Positions 13,777 to 25,000 of a stretch of DNA of 64,000 nucleotides are shown piece by piece. Both the position numbers and the translations under genes were made by a program. Source of the DNA: Bugulina stolonifera (lineage: Eukaryota > Bryozoa > Gymnolaemata > Cheilostomatida > Bugulidae); contig OW285190.1 of the NCBI GenBank assembly GCA_935421135.1, positions 15,634,501 through 15,698,500 of the forward strand, given 5' to 3'. Each line of letters begins with the position of its first letter. Positions within the stretch are counted from its first letter, which is position 1. The notes below the pieces were generated by a model. The model made no database searches. It was not told the DNA's origin and saw nothing but the letters and a program-made list of their open reading frames with translations.

Positions 13777-14439
13777 TGTGATGGTACGCCCAGTCGTATC
13801 TTACATCTGACACTCATTATTGCGTGCATACATGTATATATCTGCTTGTGCTTTACTCTTATATTGTTATATATGATTGTATGATTATTTCTAAGTCTTT
13901 TAATGCCTTTTATACCCATGTACAGAGGCCCGACCTCTCAGAATCCATTGATATTCATTTTGTACATGAATTGGACCATTATAAGCAACTTTTGTAGAAC
14001 CCGACCTATTTTGGGTCGGCCGTCGGGCTTCCGGCGGCCATCTTGTTGCGCAACTTCCGGACGACCACACGTCGTCTTTTCCCGACGTCACGTCGGCCGG
14101 AAGTCCTTATACTATATAAAGGGCACTGTTTTACTGTTCATTGTCTCAGTCTACACTTGGCTTTCAATAAAGACACATCTATACTTGATACAGGGACTTT
14201 CTCTTCCTTTTACTAGGTCATTCGCTTTGCGAACCGCCTACTAGGTTGAACTACTCTCTTTCACTGTATAGTCTGAAGGTCGGACTTGAGATCAGATGGG
14301 TCGTCTTTGGTAGTATTTGGGCTACTGAGACCGCTCGATCTTTCATGTAATGCGAAGTCCTATTACCACTCATAGGCACTTCATTTCTGGGTCGATAGTC
14401 GTCCAAGGACGACCGCACCAAATCACAGAAACCATTACA
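13777..14439 (+). mobile_element. 5' LTR of a gag-only LTR retrotransposon
   Basis: This is a 663-bp direct repeat running TGTGATGG...CCATTACA (TG...CA ends). It matches the 3' copy except for one base noticed (T14348 versus C18904). It holds a TATA box (ACTATATAAAGGGC, near 14111) and an AATAAA signal (14166), so the U3-R-U5 order is readable. A 4-bp ATAT precedes it (13773-13776) and follows the other LTR (18996-18999). This fits a Gypsy-type duplication, though the bases are low in information. Confidence 0.95.
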
Positions 14440-14773
14440 TTGGTGGCAGCGGTGGGATTCTAAGGTCGTACTCTTACGATACGAAGAGAAGGAAGGTGAC
14501 CTCGGCCTCGGGTGACCGACCGACCTCATTCTTCAATACTTCTACGGCGATTTAGGACTCGGACCCGGGAACCTTGGATACGAGAAGGTGACAAACGCTA
14601 AAGTGCACCCATAATTCTCGTGGTTCCGCTGGATGTAGCCCGACCTACGCCGGATCTTCAATCAAAGACCGACCTCGGATCCAGAACAGATTGACGGTAC
14701 TCAGTACGACCATTAGGCCGACACGGCCTAACAAACCAAAGCAGTTTTACTCACTACCCGACACCCTACCGAC
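14440..14773 (+). other. Primer binding site region and 5' leader of the LTR element
   Basis: TTGGTGGCAGCGGTGGGATT follows directly after the 5' LTR, where a tRNA primer binding site is expected. The priming tRNA was not identified. The rest of the leader is GC-richer than the host DNA and has no long frame. Confidence 0.6.
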
Positions 14774-17700
14774 ATGGACCGAATAAGGAACCTGCTCCAG
14801 CAGGTGATGTACCAAGCCGAGCAGGACCTCAAAACACTCAGCTACAACGGACAAGAGGACGTCGAACTCTTCATAGAAGACTTCACCGCTATGGCAGAGC
14901 GTTGCAACTGGAATGACAGAGCACGCCTCATACGGCTTAGAGCCGCCCTACACGGGCCCGCACAAGAATGCGGCCGACCCCGATCAGTCGAAGAGATATT
15001 TTCCCGACTGAGGGAGCAATATGGACTATCTGCCAAAGAAGCCCGATGGAAGCTGTCCATACTGGAACAGCCAGCCCACACGTCACTCAGAGACTATGCA
15101 GCTCTCATCCGTAGACTGATGGCAACAGCCTTTGAAGGAGCACCCCCTGCATTTTTGGACGAATGGGCTGTAGAGAAGTTCTGCCTCACAGTCCACGACC
15201 ACGGCCTACGCTGGTACTATACATGGTTACAGCCCGATGATATGGAGGAAGCACTGGAAGCCGGAATGGCCTTCCGGAGTAACAAGGATGACAAGGCCAG
15301 CCCTCCAAAACCGCAAGAAGAGCTTCCCGCCGACCTCCTACGGAAAGCCCTACATACCCTCCTACAGAAATGTCAAGGCGCAGATGACGGACCAACGGTC
15401 ACACCGGAGCCCGTCCCAGTAGACGACCCCATTCCTACTGTAGCCGACACAGACAACAACCCAGGAGAAGGTGGACTCAACCACAATGGTCGTCCACAGA
15501 GGCCGACGGACACACCAGGACCCGTCCCAGTAGACGAACCCATTCCTACTGGAGCCCAGCAAGGAGAAGGTGGACCACCCCACATTGGCCGTCCACAAAG
15601 GCCGACGGATACATCAGAACCCGTCCCAGTAGATGAACCCATTCCTACTGCGGCCAAACCCAAGAAGAGTGGACCAAACCACATTGGTCGTCCACAAAGG
15701 CCGACGGATACATCAGAACCCGTCCCAGTAGATGAACCCATTCCTACTGCGGCCAAACCCAAGAAGAGTGGACCAAACCACAATGGTCGTCCACTGAGGC
15801 CGACGGACACATCAGAACCCGTCCTAGTGGAAGAACCTATACCCACTAAGCCTAAAGTCAAGAGTAGCCACTCCAAACAGAAAACCCCACGGGTAACTAG
15901 CCCATCACACTCCAGGCCGACGGCGTCACCTACACCCGTCACAGTGGATGAACCTAAACCCACTAGGCCAACACCAGGCAAGAAACGACTCCACTCAAAG
16001 CCGGACACATCCGAAGTGACCACAGATCACCCCCCAAGGCTGAAAGGACGACTCATATGTCCCGCCCCGTCGGAACAAACCTCACAAGGTAACCCCGACC
16101 TATCCTCAACTCAGAAGGATCAACAGGATCTGGCCACGTCCAGACCCGACACTAATCAGCAATTGATTCCCGCCAAAATTCAGTATGCCCCGACGGACGA
16201 CTTATCGTGTGTAGAACTGCCAGACACCACAGTCCAAGTCCGCGGCCTGAGGATCGACACGGAGCAAACCGTGCTGGACCAAACCAGAGAGCTACCTCTG
16301 AACCTCTCGAAGAATGTTCAAGTTTCAACAGCCCGACCTGATCCAGAGGACGCGAAATGTCGCGTAGCCGAACCTCAAGACATAATCCCAACGACGGAGA
16401 TACAGTCTATACTGCCAGCAGTTCAAGTACACAAAGCAAAACGCTCTTGTACGGAATCTAGCATTGCCGAACAGTTTCAGCCGAAAATACAGATTGCCGA
16501 ACTCTCGAAGTCCCCTAAAGCGGATAAGAAGCAATCGAAGGCAACTATTGCCGTGTTCCCGCGCTTATTTGACGAGTCGAACAAAGAAAATGTGCCTGAG
16601 GCATTGCCTACAATTGAGCCAATTGCTCATCCCTCGGCTAGTATAAATACGACAGCTCACAGACGAGTAGTCCTTTCTCGTCCAGCACTTCACCGAAGCA
16701 CATGTATCCCTACATGTGGCAACTTCTGCACTCCTCGTGTCACTGGTGAAGTTAACAGCACTCGTATCCTTTCTCATTCTCGTGCAGACGAGACGGCTAC
16801 TCCTTCTAGTATGGATCACTCCAACCAGCCTGTCTTCACAGCTGAAGGTAAGCAAATCTCAGTGTTACCAGTAGGGAACAAATCAGAATTAGAGGAACAA
16901 TCCACACCTGTGGGACTGTCAGGCATGAATTCTCTCTCCCTCCCCACTCGGCATAGACCAGTCGGGACAGAGGAGAATTCCCCTGAACATTCTCACAGGA
17001 AAGAGCATGAGTTAGAAGGCGGAGGATACACATCAGATGAATTATGTGTTGTAGATGCATCTCCTCTACGGAAGACGCTCACGCCAGACGGCCCGCCTCC
17101 ACCCACTCCATCTCCTGTTACCTCTACCCTGAAGTTAGCTACCATTAAGCTGCACAAACTCACTGACAAGCTGCCCATAGAGTCGTCCCAGCATTCCGGA
17201 GCCACTAAGCCATGGATTAGTACCTTCACTCAACAAGCCCGAGACGACTTGGCTAGAAGGAGTCAACCTAACCTCAAATGTGCAAAGTGTGGCTTCTCCG
17301 GCACCCTCAAGAGACTGAACATTCACATTTGGCAGCACTTTGCCCGCTTCTACTGTCGCTGCGGACGCAGCTCAGTTAGCCGTGATGCTCTAGGCCATCA
17401 CTTCAGTCGGAGATCCAGTATCTGTGGGAAACGTCTCTTCCTCACGGACGGGCCCAGCTATGGGGCCCTCATGGAATGGTGGGGCGTAAAGGATCCCCCA
17501 CCATTTCTACCATGTCGTCCTACTATGGACGGACAGTCGGGGACAAATAAACCAGTCTATTTGCCTAGCTCCTCCTCCACAAGGAAGCGACCTCCCAAGA
17601 GACGGCACAGCCCATCTCCAGAACAGACCCCCGACTCCGCACCTTCTGATGCTACCTCCTCCTCTTCCTCGCCGCCTACCACTCCTGCTGGACCTTCTCC

Positions 17701-18319
17701 CTGGCGACCTCCTGCTAGTACCTCCGCAGTAAGTGTCGGCCCCCCTGGCCGACGCGGACGTCTACCCTCTTGGAAGACAAGGCCTGCTCCAAGGAAGAGT
17801 ATGCCTGCTCCTCAGTCAGGCCCTCTCTACGAAGGCTCTCCACCCAAGGTCTCATGTGCAGTTTCTTGTACAGTTTCTCCGACTCTACTGATCGAGCCAC
17901 TGCAGTCCAGGCCCACACTAGAGGTCTCACCGCACCGCTCTCCTTATACACCTGCCAGGGACCTACTCCGAGCCACTCCAGACTCTCCTGCCGTCCAGTC
18001 CCCACCTCCTGCATCTCCTGTACTAACTCAGCCGAATGCCACACGTCCTGCATCTCCGGATCCGTCGTTCATGCAACAACTTGCTGAACTCAAGCCACGG
18101 ATTCACTACCTTGCCAGCCGTCAACAGGTGGGAGACACTCTACGCCAACATCTGGAACCTCTCTATGCTCGAGAAATAGCTCTTCGTGAACTAGCCAACC
18201 AGCATCTAAACCACCCCCGACAACTCCAGCTTGTACAAGCAGACTTGGATATAGTATCCAGAGAATCTACACTGTACCGTACCCTTCTTAACTTGACACT
18301 AGAGACACCCATGACCTAG
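14774..18319 (+). CDS. Gag-like polyprotein of LTR retrotransposon (1181 aa)
   Basis: This single long frame is the element's only gene. Residues about 20-170 resemble a Gypsy-type retrotransposon gag/capsid: YNGQEDVELFIEDFTAMAER, then a helical region with RLIRLRAALHGPA and SVEEIFSRLREQYG. Residues about 210-360 are Pro/Thr-rich with 33-residue tandem repeats (PVPVDEPIPTAAKPKKSGPN type; 99-bp unit, two copies nearly identical at 15609 and 15708). A long disordered Ser/Pro region follows. Near residues 835-880 lies a paired Cys/His motif (CAKCGFSGTLKRLNIHIWQH and YCRCGRSSVSRDALGHHF), a possible nucleic-acid binding finger that differs from the usual gag CCHC knuckle. No protease, reverse transcriptase, RNase H or integrase is seen. 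The frame's base composition is clearly more GC-rich than its surroundings. Replication would need enzymes supplied in trans. Confidence 0.85.
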   Translation: MDRIRNLLQQVMYQAEQDLKTLSYNGQEDVELFIEDFTAMAERCNWNDRARLIRLRAALHGPAQECGRPRSVEEIFSRLREQYGLSAKEARWKLSILEQPAHTSLRDYAALIRRLMATAFEGAPPAFLDEWAVEKFCLTVHDHGLRWYYTWLQPDDMEEALEAGMAFRSNKDDKASPPKPQEELPADLLRKALHTLLQKCQGADDGPTVTPEPVPVDDPIPTVADTDNNPGEGGLNHNGRPQRPTDTPGPVPVDEPIPTGAQQGEGGPPHIGRPQRPTDTSEPVPVDEPIPTAAKPKKSGPNHIGRPQRPTDTSEPVPVDEPIPTAAKPKKSGPNHNGRPLRPTDTSEPVLVEEPIPTKPKVKSSHSKQKTPRVTSPSHSRPTASPTPVTVDEPKPTRPTPGKKRLHSKPDTSEVTTDHPPRLKGRLICPAPSEQTSQGNPDLSSTQKDQQDLATSRPDTNQQLIPAKIQYAPTDDLSCVELPDTTVQVRGLRIDTEQTVLDQTRELPLNLSKNVQVSTARPDPEDAKCRVAEPQDIIPTTEIQSILPAVQVHKAKRSCTESSIAEQFQPKIQIAELSKSPKADKKQSKATIAVFPRLFDESNKENVPEALPTIEPIAHPSASINTTAHRRVVLSRPALHRSTCIPTCGNFCTPRVTGEVNSTRILSHSRADETATPSSMDHSNQPVFTAEGKQISVLPVGNKSELEEQSTPVGLSGMNSLSLPTRHRPVGTEENSPEHSHRKEHELEGGGYTSDELCVVDASPLRKTLTPDGPPPPTPSPVTSTLKLATIKLHKLTDKLPIESSQHSGATKPWISTFTQQARDDLARRSQPNLKCAKCGFSGTLKRLNIHIWQHFARFYCRCGRSSVSRDALGHHFSRRSSICGKRLFLTDGPSYGALMEWWGVKDPPPFLPCRPTMDGQSGTNKPVYLPSSSSTRKRPPKRRHSPSPEQTPDSAPSDATSSSSSPPTTPAGPSPWRPPASTSAVSVGPPGRRGRLPSWKTRPAPRKSMPAPQSGPLYEGSPPKVSCAVSCTVSPTLLIEPLQSRPTLEVSPHRSPYTPARDLLRATPDSPAVQSPPPASPVLTQPNATRPASPDPSFMQQLAELKPRIHYLASRQQVGDTLRQHLEPLYAREIALRELANQHLNHPRQLQLVQADLDIVSRESTLYRTLLNLTLETPMT
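15400..15850 (+). repeat. 99-bp in-frame tandem repeat inside the gag-like gene
   Basis: About four units of 99 bp (33 codons) share CCCGTCCCAGTAGAYGAACC, CATTCCTACT and GGTCGTCCACARAGGCCGAC. The middle two units are almost identical, which points to recent unit duplication. Confidence 0.85.
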
Positions 18320-18320
18320 T

Positions 18321-18332
18321 GTGAGGGGGCTA
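18321..18332 (+). other. Polypurine tract of the LTR element
   Basis: GTGAGGGGGCTA lies directly upstream of the 3' LTR, where plus-strand priming takes place. It begins one base after the gag stop codon. Confidence 0.7.
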
Positions 18333-18995
18333 TGTGATGGTACGCCCAGTCGTATCTTACATCTGACACTCATTATTGCGTGCATACATGTATATATCTG
18401 CTTGTGCTTTACTCTTATATTGTTATATATGATTGTATGATTATTTCTAAGTCTTTTAATGCCTTTTATACCCATGTACAGAGGCCCGACCTCTCAGAAT
18501 CCATTGATATTCATTTTGTACATGAATTGGACCATTATAAGCAACTTTTGTAGAACCCGACCTATTTTGGGTCGGCCGTCGGGCTTCCGGCGGCCATCTT
18601 GTTGCGCAACTTCCGGACGACCACACGTCGTCTTTTCCCGACGTCACGTCGGCCGGAAGTCCTTATACTATATAAAGGGCACTGTTTTACTGTTCATTGT
18701 CTCAGTCTACACTTGGCTTTCAATAAAGACACATCTATACTTGATACAGGGACTTTCTCTTCCTTTTACTAGGTCATTCGCTTTGCGAACCGCCTACTAG
18801 GTTGAACTACTCTCTTTCACTGTATAGTCTGAAGGTCGGACTTGAGATCAGATGGGTCGTCTTTGGTAGTATTTGGGCTACTGAGACCGCTCGATCTTTC
18901 ATGCAATGCGAAGTCCTATTACCACTCATAGGCACTTCATTTCTGGGTCGATAGTCGTCCAAGGACGACCGCACCAAATCACAGAAACCATTACA
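18333..18995 (+). mobile_element. 3' LTR of the gag-only LTR retrotransposon
   Basis: It has the same 663-bp length as the 5' LTR, with an offset of exactly 4556 throughout. One substitution was noticed, so the insertion is young. The corresponding place in unit C (near 28670-28685, CAATATTATACACTTA) is uninterrupted and shows the empty site. Confidence 0.95.
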
Positions 18996-19083
18996 ATATA
19001 TACACTTAATAATTAGTCCATGTATTGTTTAGTCTGAACCTGCACGTAGCTTTAGCACAAAAAGAGAGTTGAACTCCACAGAC

Positions 19084-22000
19084 ATGGATATAAAGTTGGA
19101 GCCAGTAGATATTGAAATAGACTACACTGACACAGAGAATCATGTTGATCTGTCAAACATGAGAATTTCTAGTTTACAGGGTAACTACTTACTGTATAAA
19201 ACATTTTTGCAGTCACCTTAAAGTATATGAATTGAGCAGTATAGTAGCTGCAGTACCACCTTTGTCATGAAGGGTAAAATTGTGGATAGTAAATAGTATA
19301 TTCTACTCTGTAGCATTCTAATTCCAACCTATGTAGAAGGTACAATTTGTTGTTAACACCCATATGTATTTTTCTACTTAAACCAACTTCTTTGTCTGCA
19401 GTAAGTTTCATCATCCAAGGTAGATATAACCATATTATACAACAATTGCAAAGCTCACTGAACAATGCATATACTTTAGTATCCATGTACTCACTCTCTA
19501 TGTACATGTATATTCTCGACATGTTAGGGTTTGCTGAGTTACTATGTACATAGATCTCCTAATCCATCTGTTATCTTTCAGCAATACATGTTTTAGACAG
19601 CAGGTCACCTGCTATTAAACTAGTCTGGTTGTATACCACTCACTATAAAACTTGATTTGTTGTAGTACATGTAGGCTAATCATTTTTGTGTGCTAATTAA
19701 ATTATATAGAAGGAAATATTAAGTTGGAACCAGTGGATATTGAAATAGATGTAGTTGAAGAAGAGATTCAAGATGGATTGTCAAATAATTCACCTGCTTC
19801 AAACCAGGGTAAGTCTATGAAGACATGCTGTAGCGACGACAAACGTCACAACTGTCACAACACCGACAAACGTCACAACAATTTTTCGACAAACGTCACA
19901 ACACCGACAAACGTCACAAAATTTCAACGACAAACGTCACAACACCGACAAATGTCACAACAATTTTTCGACAAACGTCACAACACCGACAAACGTCACA
20001 ACAATTTTTCGACAAACGTCACAACACCGACAAACGTCACAAAGGTTCAACGACAAACGTCACAATGCCAACAAATATCACAGATGTTCAACAAAATAAC
20101 ACCATAACACGAAAAAATAATGCTTTTTGCCTTGATTTAGCGTCAAATTCAATTATTTTTGTTTGTTGTGTTTTCAAAACTGGATAAAACCGAATATAGT
20201 TAAAAGCAGAGTGTGACAACTCTCAATAGAGAACATGAAATTAGCAATTCAATTTTCTTGCCAAAAACCAATACAACTGAACAGAAGTAGATTCGCTTCT
20301 GCTCAAATTGATTTGTTAATTTAATATCCTCTACTGGGAGTTGTCACACTCAGCTGTTAACTATGCGGCCTGTATAATGAATTTATTTAACAAATTATAG
20401 TCATTCAATGCTACTGTAACCACACATATCTTAATAATGTGCATGTACACCATGATATAAGTATAACAATAATGTTAATTAAGACTGAAACAAGTCATGA
20501 CATTACTGAATGGCAACAATGATTGTAGCAAAATATGAATGGCAAGAATCACTCAGGAAAGATGAAAACACCTGCTATTACCAGAAATGGGCAAGCTAAG
20601 CAAAATGTCCTTTAATGGCCATTTAACTATATGAAAATCACATTGAATCACATTCTGGTCTAAGGGCCGAAGTGCCCATGTTTTGCATCACATTTGTACA
20701 CATAGCCTAGGTTTCACATACACCACCACTTCTCTAAATTAAAAATACCATGCAGCCAGCAACAGATCTAAAGGGAATATGTTATGACACCCTAGTCCGA
20801 GAACCATCTGCTTCTAGAATATGAAGACAGGTGAAACTCTCCTGCCTATTTATCACTATTAAATGTATAACTATAACTATAAATTCTTTGCTTAAAAAGT
20901 ACATCACTGTATAACTAAATGTAAGTAGGTAAAATTAAAAATATATGCTACTCTACTACTACGCAGTGCTACACAATGTTTTGATATAATTTGTTTTTTC
21001 GGAAATTATTCGCTCTCAATTCAAAATCAAAAATCGAGATGCAACTCGATGCAATTATCATATTGGGAAATAACCTCTATCCCATAATTTGTTTAGCCTG
21101 ACATTCCCGGCAATAGCTGGTGTTTTTATTTTACCTGAGTGATCCTAGCTATTCGTATTTTGCTACAATAATTATTGACATCCAGTAAAGACTTGTTTCA
21201 GTTTTAATCAACATGTTATATGTGTGTGTGCTATTATACAAGTAGTTAGTATTAAATTATTATAATCATTATAATAGACTGCATAGTTAACAGCAGAATA
21301 TGACAACTCCAAATAGAAGACATTAAATTATCGATTCAATGTTTTCGCCAAAAATCAAGACAGCTGAGCAGAAGCAGATCTACTTCTGCTCAGTTGTCTT
21401 GGCTTTTGGCAAAGAATTCAATCGTTGATTTCATGTTCTCAATTGGGAGTTGTCACACTCTTCTTTTAAGTACCTTTGGTTTTCTTCAGTTTTTAAAACA
21501 GGGCAAACAATAATCGAAATGAAAGGTAAATCAAAGCAAAAAGCATATTTTTTGATGTTTTGGTGTTATTTTGTTAAAAAATTGTGATAATTGTTGGCAT
21601 TGTGACATTTGTCGTTGTTGTGACGTTTGTCGAAAAATTGTTGTGATGTTTGTCGGTGTTGTGACAGTTGTGACGTTTTTCGTCGCTACAGCCCCACATA
21701 ATTTATTATATACATCCCATGTAGTAGTCACAATAATTTTTCGACAAATGACACAACACCGACAAACGTCACAAATCTGACAAACAAATCATACGGAAAA
21801 AGGGCATTAAAGCACATATTATGTGTTTTACCATTGGAAACAGTTCAAAGTAAATATACATACATGTACATGTACATGGGTACTTATAAGATATGAAGTT
21901 GTCCCCTCAATGTAAGGAAACGGCTGCTGATTGAATCCCTGTAGCATAACCACAAGTGGTGAATCCAGGGGACCAAACTGAGCATATGCTATAAAAAGAT

Positions 22001-25000
22001 ATGAGTTACATTCACGACGAAATGGTTTTATGGAGAATGCGCAAATTACGGGCTAAGTGAGTAAATATTGCGGCGAGACTTGCGTTGCAGACAAACGGCT
22101 TATAACCAAAATAACAGACCAAGCCCACTATACCTGTTCCCAGCACAGGTTGCAATCTATATGCACATGTATGTGATGTGTGGTATGGGCAAGCAACACC
22201 AATTTCATCATCCTTTCATCATCCTTTCATCATCCGTTTTACACCATGCTGCTAGGGACCTTTCCCGAATAATGCTTCATTCGACAAGTGTTTTCAGAGC
22301 TGATCACCACCAATGATGAGCTCTCTTGATTAGTGAATACTGAAAATTCAAAGACAATGGCGTACCTATCTTGGAGAATAATAATTGCTGTCTGTGTAAG
22401 TAAGATTAATTTCTCTACGTACATACGCACATACATTATATGTATACAAAACTATATTTACTATAATTTTGGTAACATGCACACAATTATTGAGATGACC
22501 TTGCTACGAGGAATTTAAAGTATATACAATTCATGTATATTTAGTGCAATGTACATAACAAGTACAAAAGTTGTTCTATCGATTAATCCTTCCATCATGC
22601 AAATGCAAATTAACTGTTTTGTATTTTAACTGAAACTTTGCAGCTTTCTGTTGCATTCTATCATGCTGATGGAGCAGGGATAAGAAACCCCACTGCTTTA
22701 AAGACAGATGAATACGAAACGGTTGTTGCGTTAGTCAAAGGCAGATTTCATGTGCCAGTAGCAGAGAGAACACTGGCTCAGAGGGCAGCTGTTAGAAAGT
22801 TTTACAGGAATAGAGAAAGATATGGCTTGGCTGGGAACCCCCCAGTGTTGTATATGGGTATGTTTTATTTCCATAACTACTGCATGCCAGTTACATTGTA
22901 CATGTATGTTGATTATTGAAAGACTCAACTAATAAAAATGTGTAGCACAATACCAGAATGGTAACTAATACAATGATTGATTACATCAGGTATCTTGATG
23001 AGGTAAGCTGGTAATGATAATTATGTTGAATATACTTCCTTACATGTAGTTATGAAATAAAGTAGACAGCTGAATTGAAAACAAATATGAAGAACTAAGA
23101 TCATTTGATTGCGATTCCAATACAAACTATCAACTCGAATTGTAATTATTTTGTCCAATCAAATAATTATTTCATGCCAGTAATACTCTGTGTCAACAGA
23201 AGTGATCATTGTCCATGGCACCATGGCACTCTTTCTACATGTATGTACGGAGTTCAAGGGCCTACATAATATTTGATGCAGATTATATTTATAATAAATG
23301 TATTTGCAGATGGAAAGCAGATTTTGACTACAGTAGCGCTAGAAAGAATCACAAAGGAGAAATTCCACAAAAGTAAAGGTGCAGGAGTTAGAACCATTCA
23401 TCACAATATGAAGAATTTCCGTGGCATATCAGAGAGAGCTATTGTTAAATCGGTTTCGGACCTGCCAGCTCATCAGCACCTACGGAAAAGATTTTCGAAC
23501 AGAGCTCCATTCCGTCCAGTCACTGCATCTAGAGTGCTTGAAAGGTTACAAATTGATGTAGTTGACAAACACTCAGATTGGATACTCTACCATGGTAAAA
23601 AATACAGATGTAGATGTTTTTAGCAGGTATACCTGGCTCTATCCTTTAGAGGATAAGTCGAGCAAATCGATCAGCAAGGAACTAAGACATCTCTTTACTA
23701 TAATAGGTGAACCAGATATCATCCAACATGACAGGGGAAAAGAATTCCAAGGACACGTTAGTAGCCTACTAAAAGCTTTGGGAATAAAACAAGTTAAAAG
23801 TTCACCTTATTACCCGCAAAGTCAGGGCAAAGTCGAACGTATGCACAGAACCCTCAAGGAACTGATGAAATATGACATTATAGTAAAGAAATCTATGAAT
23901 TGGGTACAAAGCTTGCCTAATTACATGACAATATTGAACGATCGGCCAAAACAGGTACTTGCAATGCACACCCCATTTGAGGTGTTCTATGGTCGTCAAA
24001 GGAAAGGCAAGTCCAACCTATCAAGTGACTTGATTCACCAACGTGCATTTTGTGCCACAAAAACTGCAAATGAGAAACTTGTACACAAGCAGGAACTGGC
24101 ATTTAAGACCCCGGTCTATAAGAAAGGGGACCGAGTGTTGGTCAAGCTAAAAAGAAAAGTTTCAAGAGTAACAAATAAACTACTATATGGTACAGGCACT
24201 GTGATTGATCGCAACCAGAAATTGTACAAGTATAAAGTGACATACCAATCAAAAAAGATAACAGCTACAGAATGGTTTCATGTTAAGGATATAATTGGCA
24301 ACACTAAGCGTCTACAGAAAAAACGGGAACACTCGACATCAACCAATTCACTACTTGCACCAATTACACATTCTGAAAGACTTTATAACCTGCAAGAAGA
24401 CCATAACCTTGGCATGGAATTTGATCCTACTGGTGATGGTAACTGTTTCTTTAGAGCGGTATCCTATCAACTACATGGCGCTGATTTTGCACACTTAACG
24501 TTGAGAGAAAATGCCGTCTCCTACCTCTTGAACCATTCCTATCTCGGTCAGCAGATTGGTACAGCTTGGCAAGAGAGCCTGGTTGATGAAACCCCTCTCA
24601 ATTACATAAATAGAATGAGCAGAGATGGCAGCTATGCAGACCAAATTACCATCCAGGCAACAGCAGAACAGTTGAACACACAGCTGATTATCGTATCCTC
24701 GCTTAACCAAGGGACTACACTGATACGCCCTGATGGCCAGACAGAGTTCAATCCAGCAGAACCTTATCTTGTTTTAGGACATCTCGCGGAGGAGCATGGG
24801 GAACACTATGTAGCAATGAATAATGATATAGATAGCGTTATGGATATAGTTAATGCTTCTCCTCAGATACAGATTTGCTCTACCAACACAGAATGTACAG
24901 ATATACCAACCATTCCTCTGACCGATAGTGATGAAGGTGTAGAAGAGCTATGTGTACATGAATGCACTAGAAATGCAAACACTTTGCAGTTACAGGTAGC

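Larger units (their letters stand above)
19829..21690. repeat. 1.86-kb imperfect palindrome (foldback) with minisatellite ends
   Basis: The left arm (19829 to about 20610) is mirrored by the right arm (about 21080 to 21690). Both outer ends read TGTAGCGACGA inward. Then come ACAAACGTCACAAC arrays, a GCTTTTTGCYTTGATTTA block, a GAGTGTGACAACTC block and an AAGACTGAAACAAGTC block in the same order. The loop is about 450 bp with no gene. Each arm also holds a smaller hairpin (20205-20364 and 21285-21475). It could fold on itself and might move as a non-autonomous element with the same ends. Confidence 0.85.

Noticed and set aside
13903..14244. 113-aa open frame present identically in both LTRs
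   Set aside because: It lies across the U3/R parts, including TATA and poly(A) signals, and has no domain.
15373..16023. 216-codon minus-strand frame opposite the gag-like gene
   Set aside because: It is an antisense shadow of the repeated, GC-rich gag frame, with no start context or domain.
19838..20106. Regular short repeats resembling a CRISPR array
   Set aside because: The spacers are not unique, the units are variable, the arrays are inverted at both ends of a transposon, and the genome is eukaryotic.
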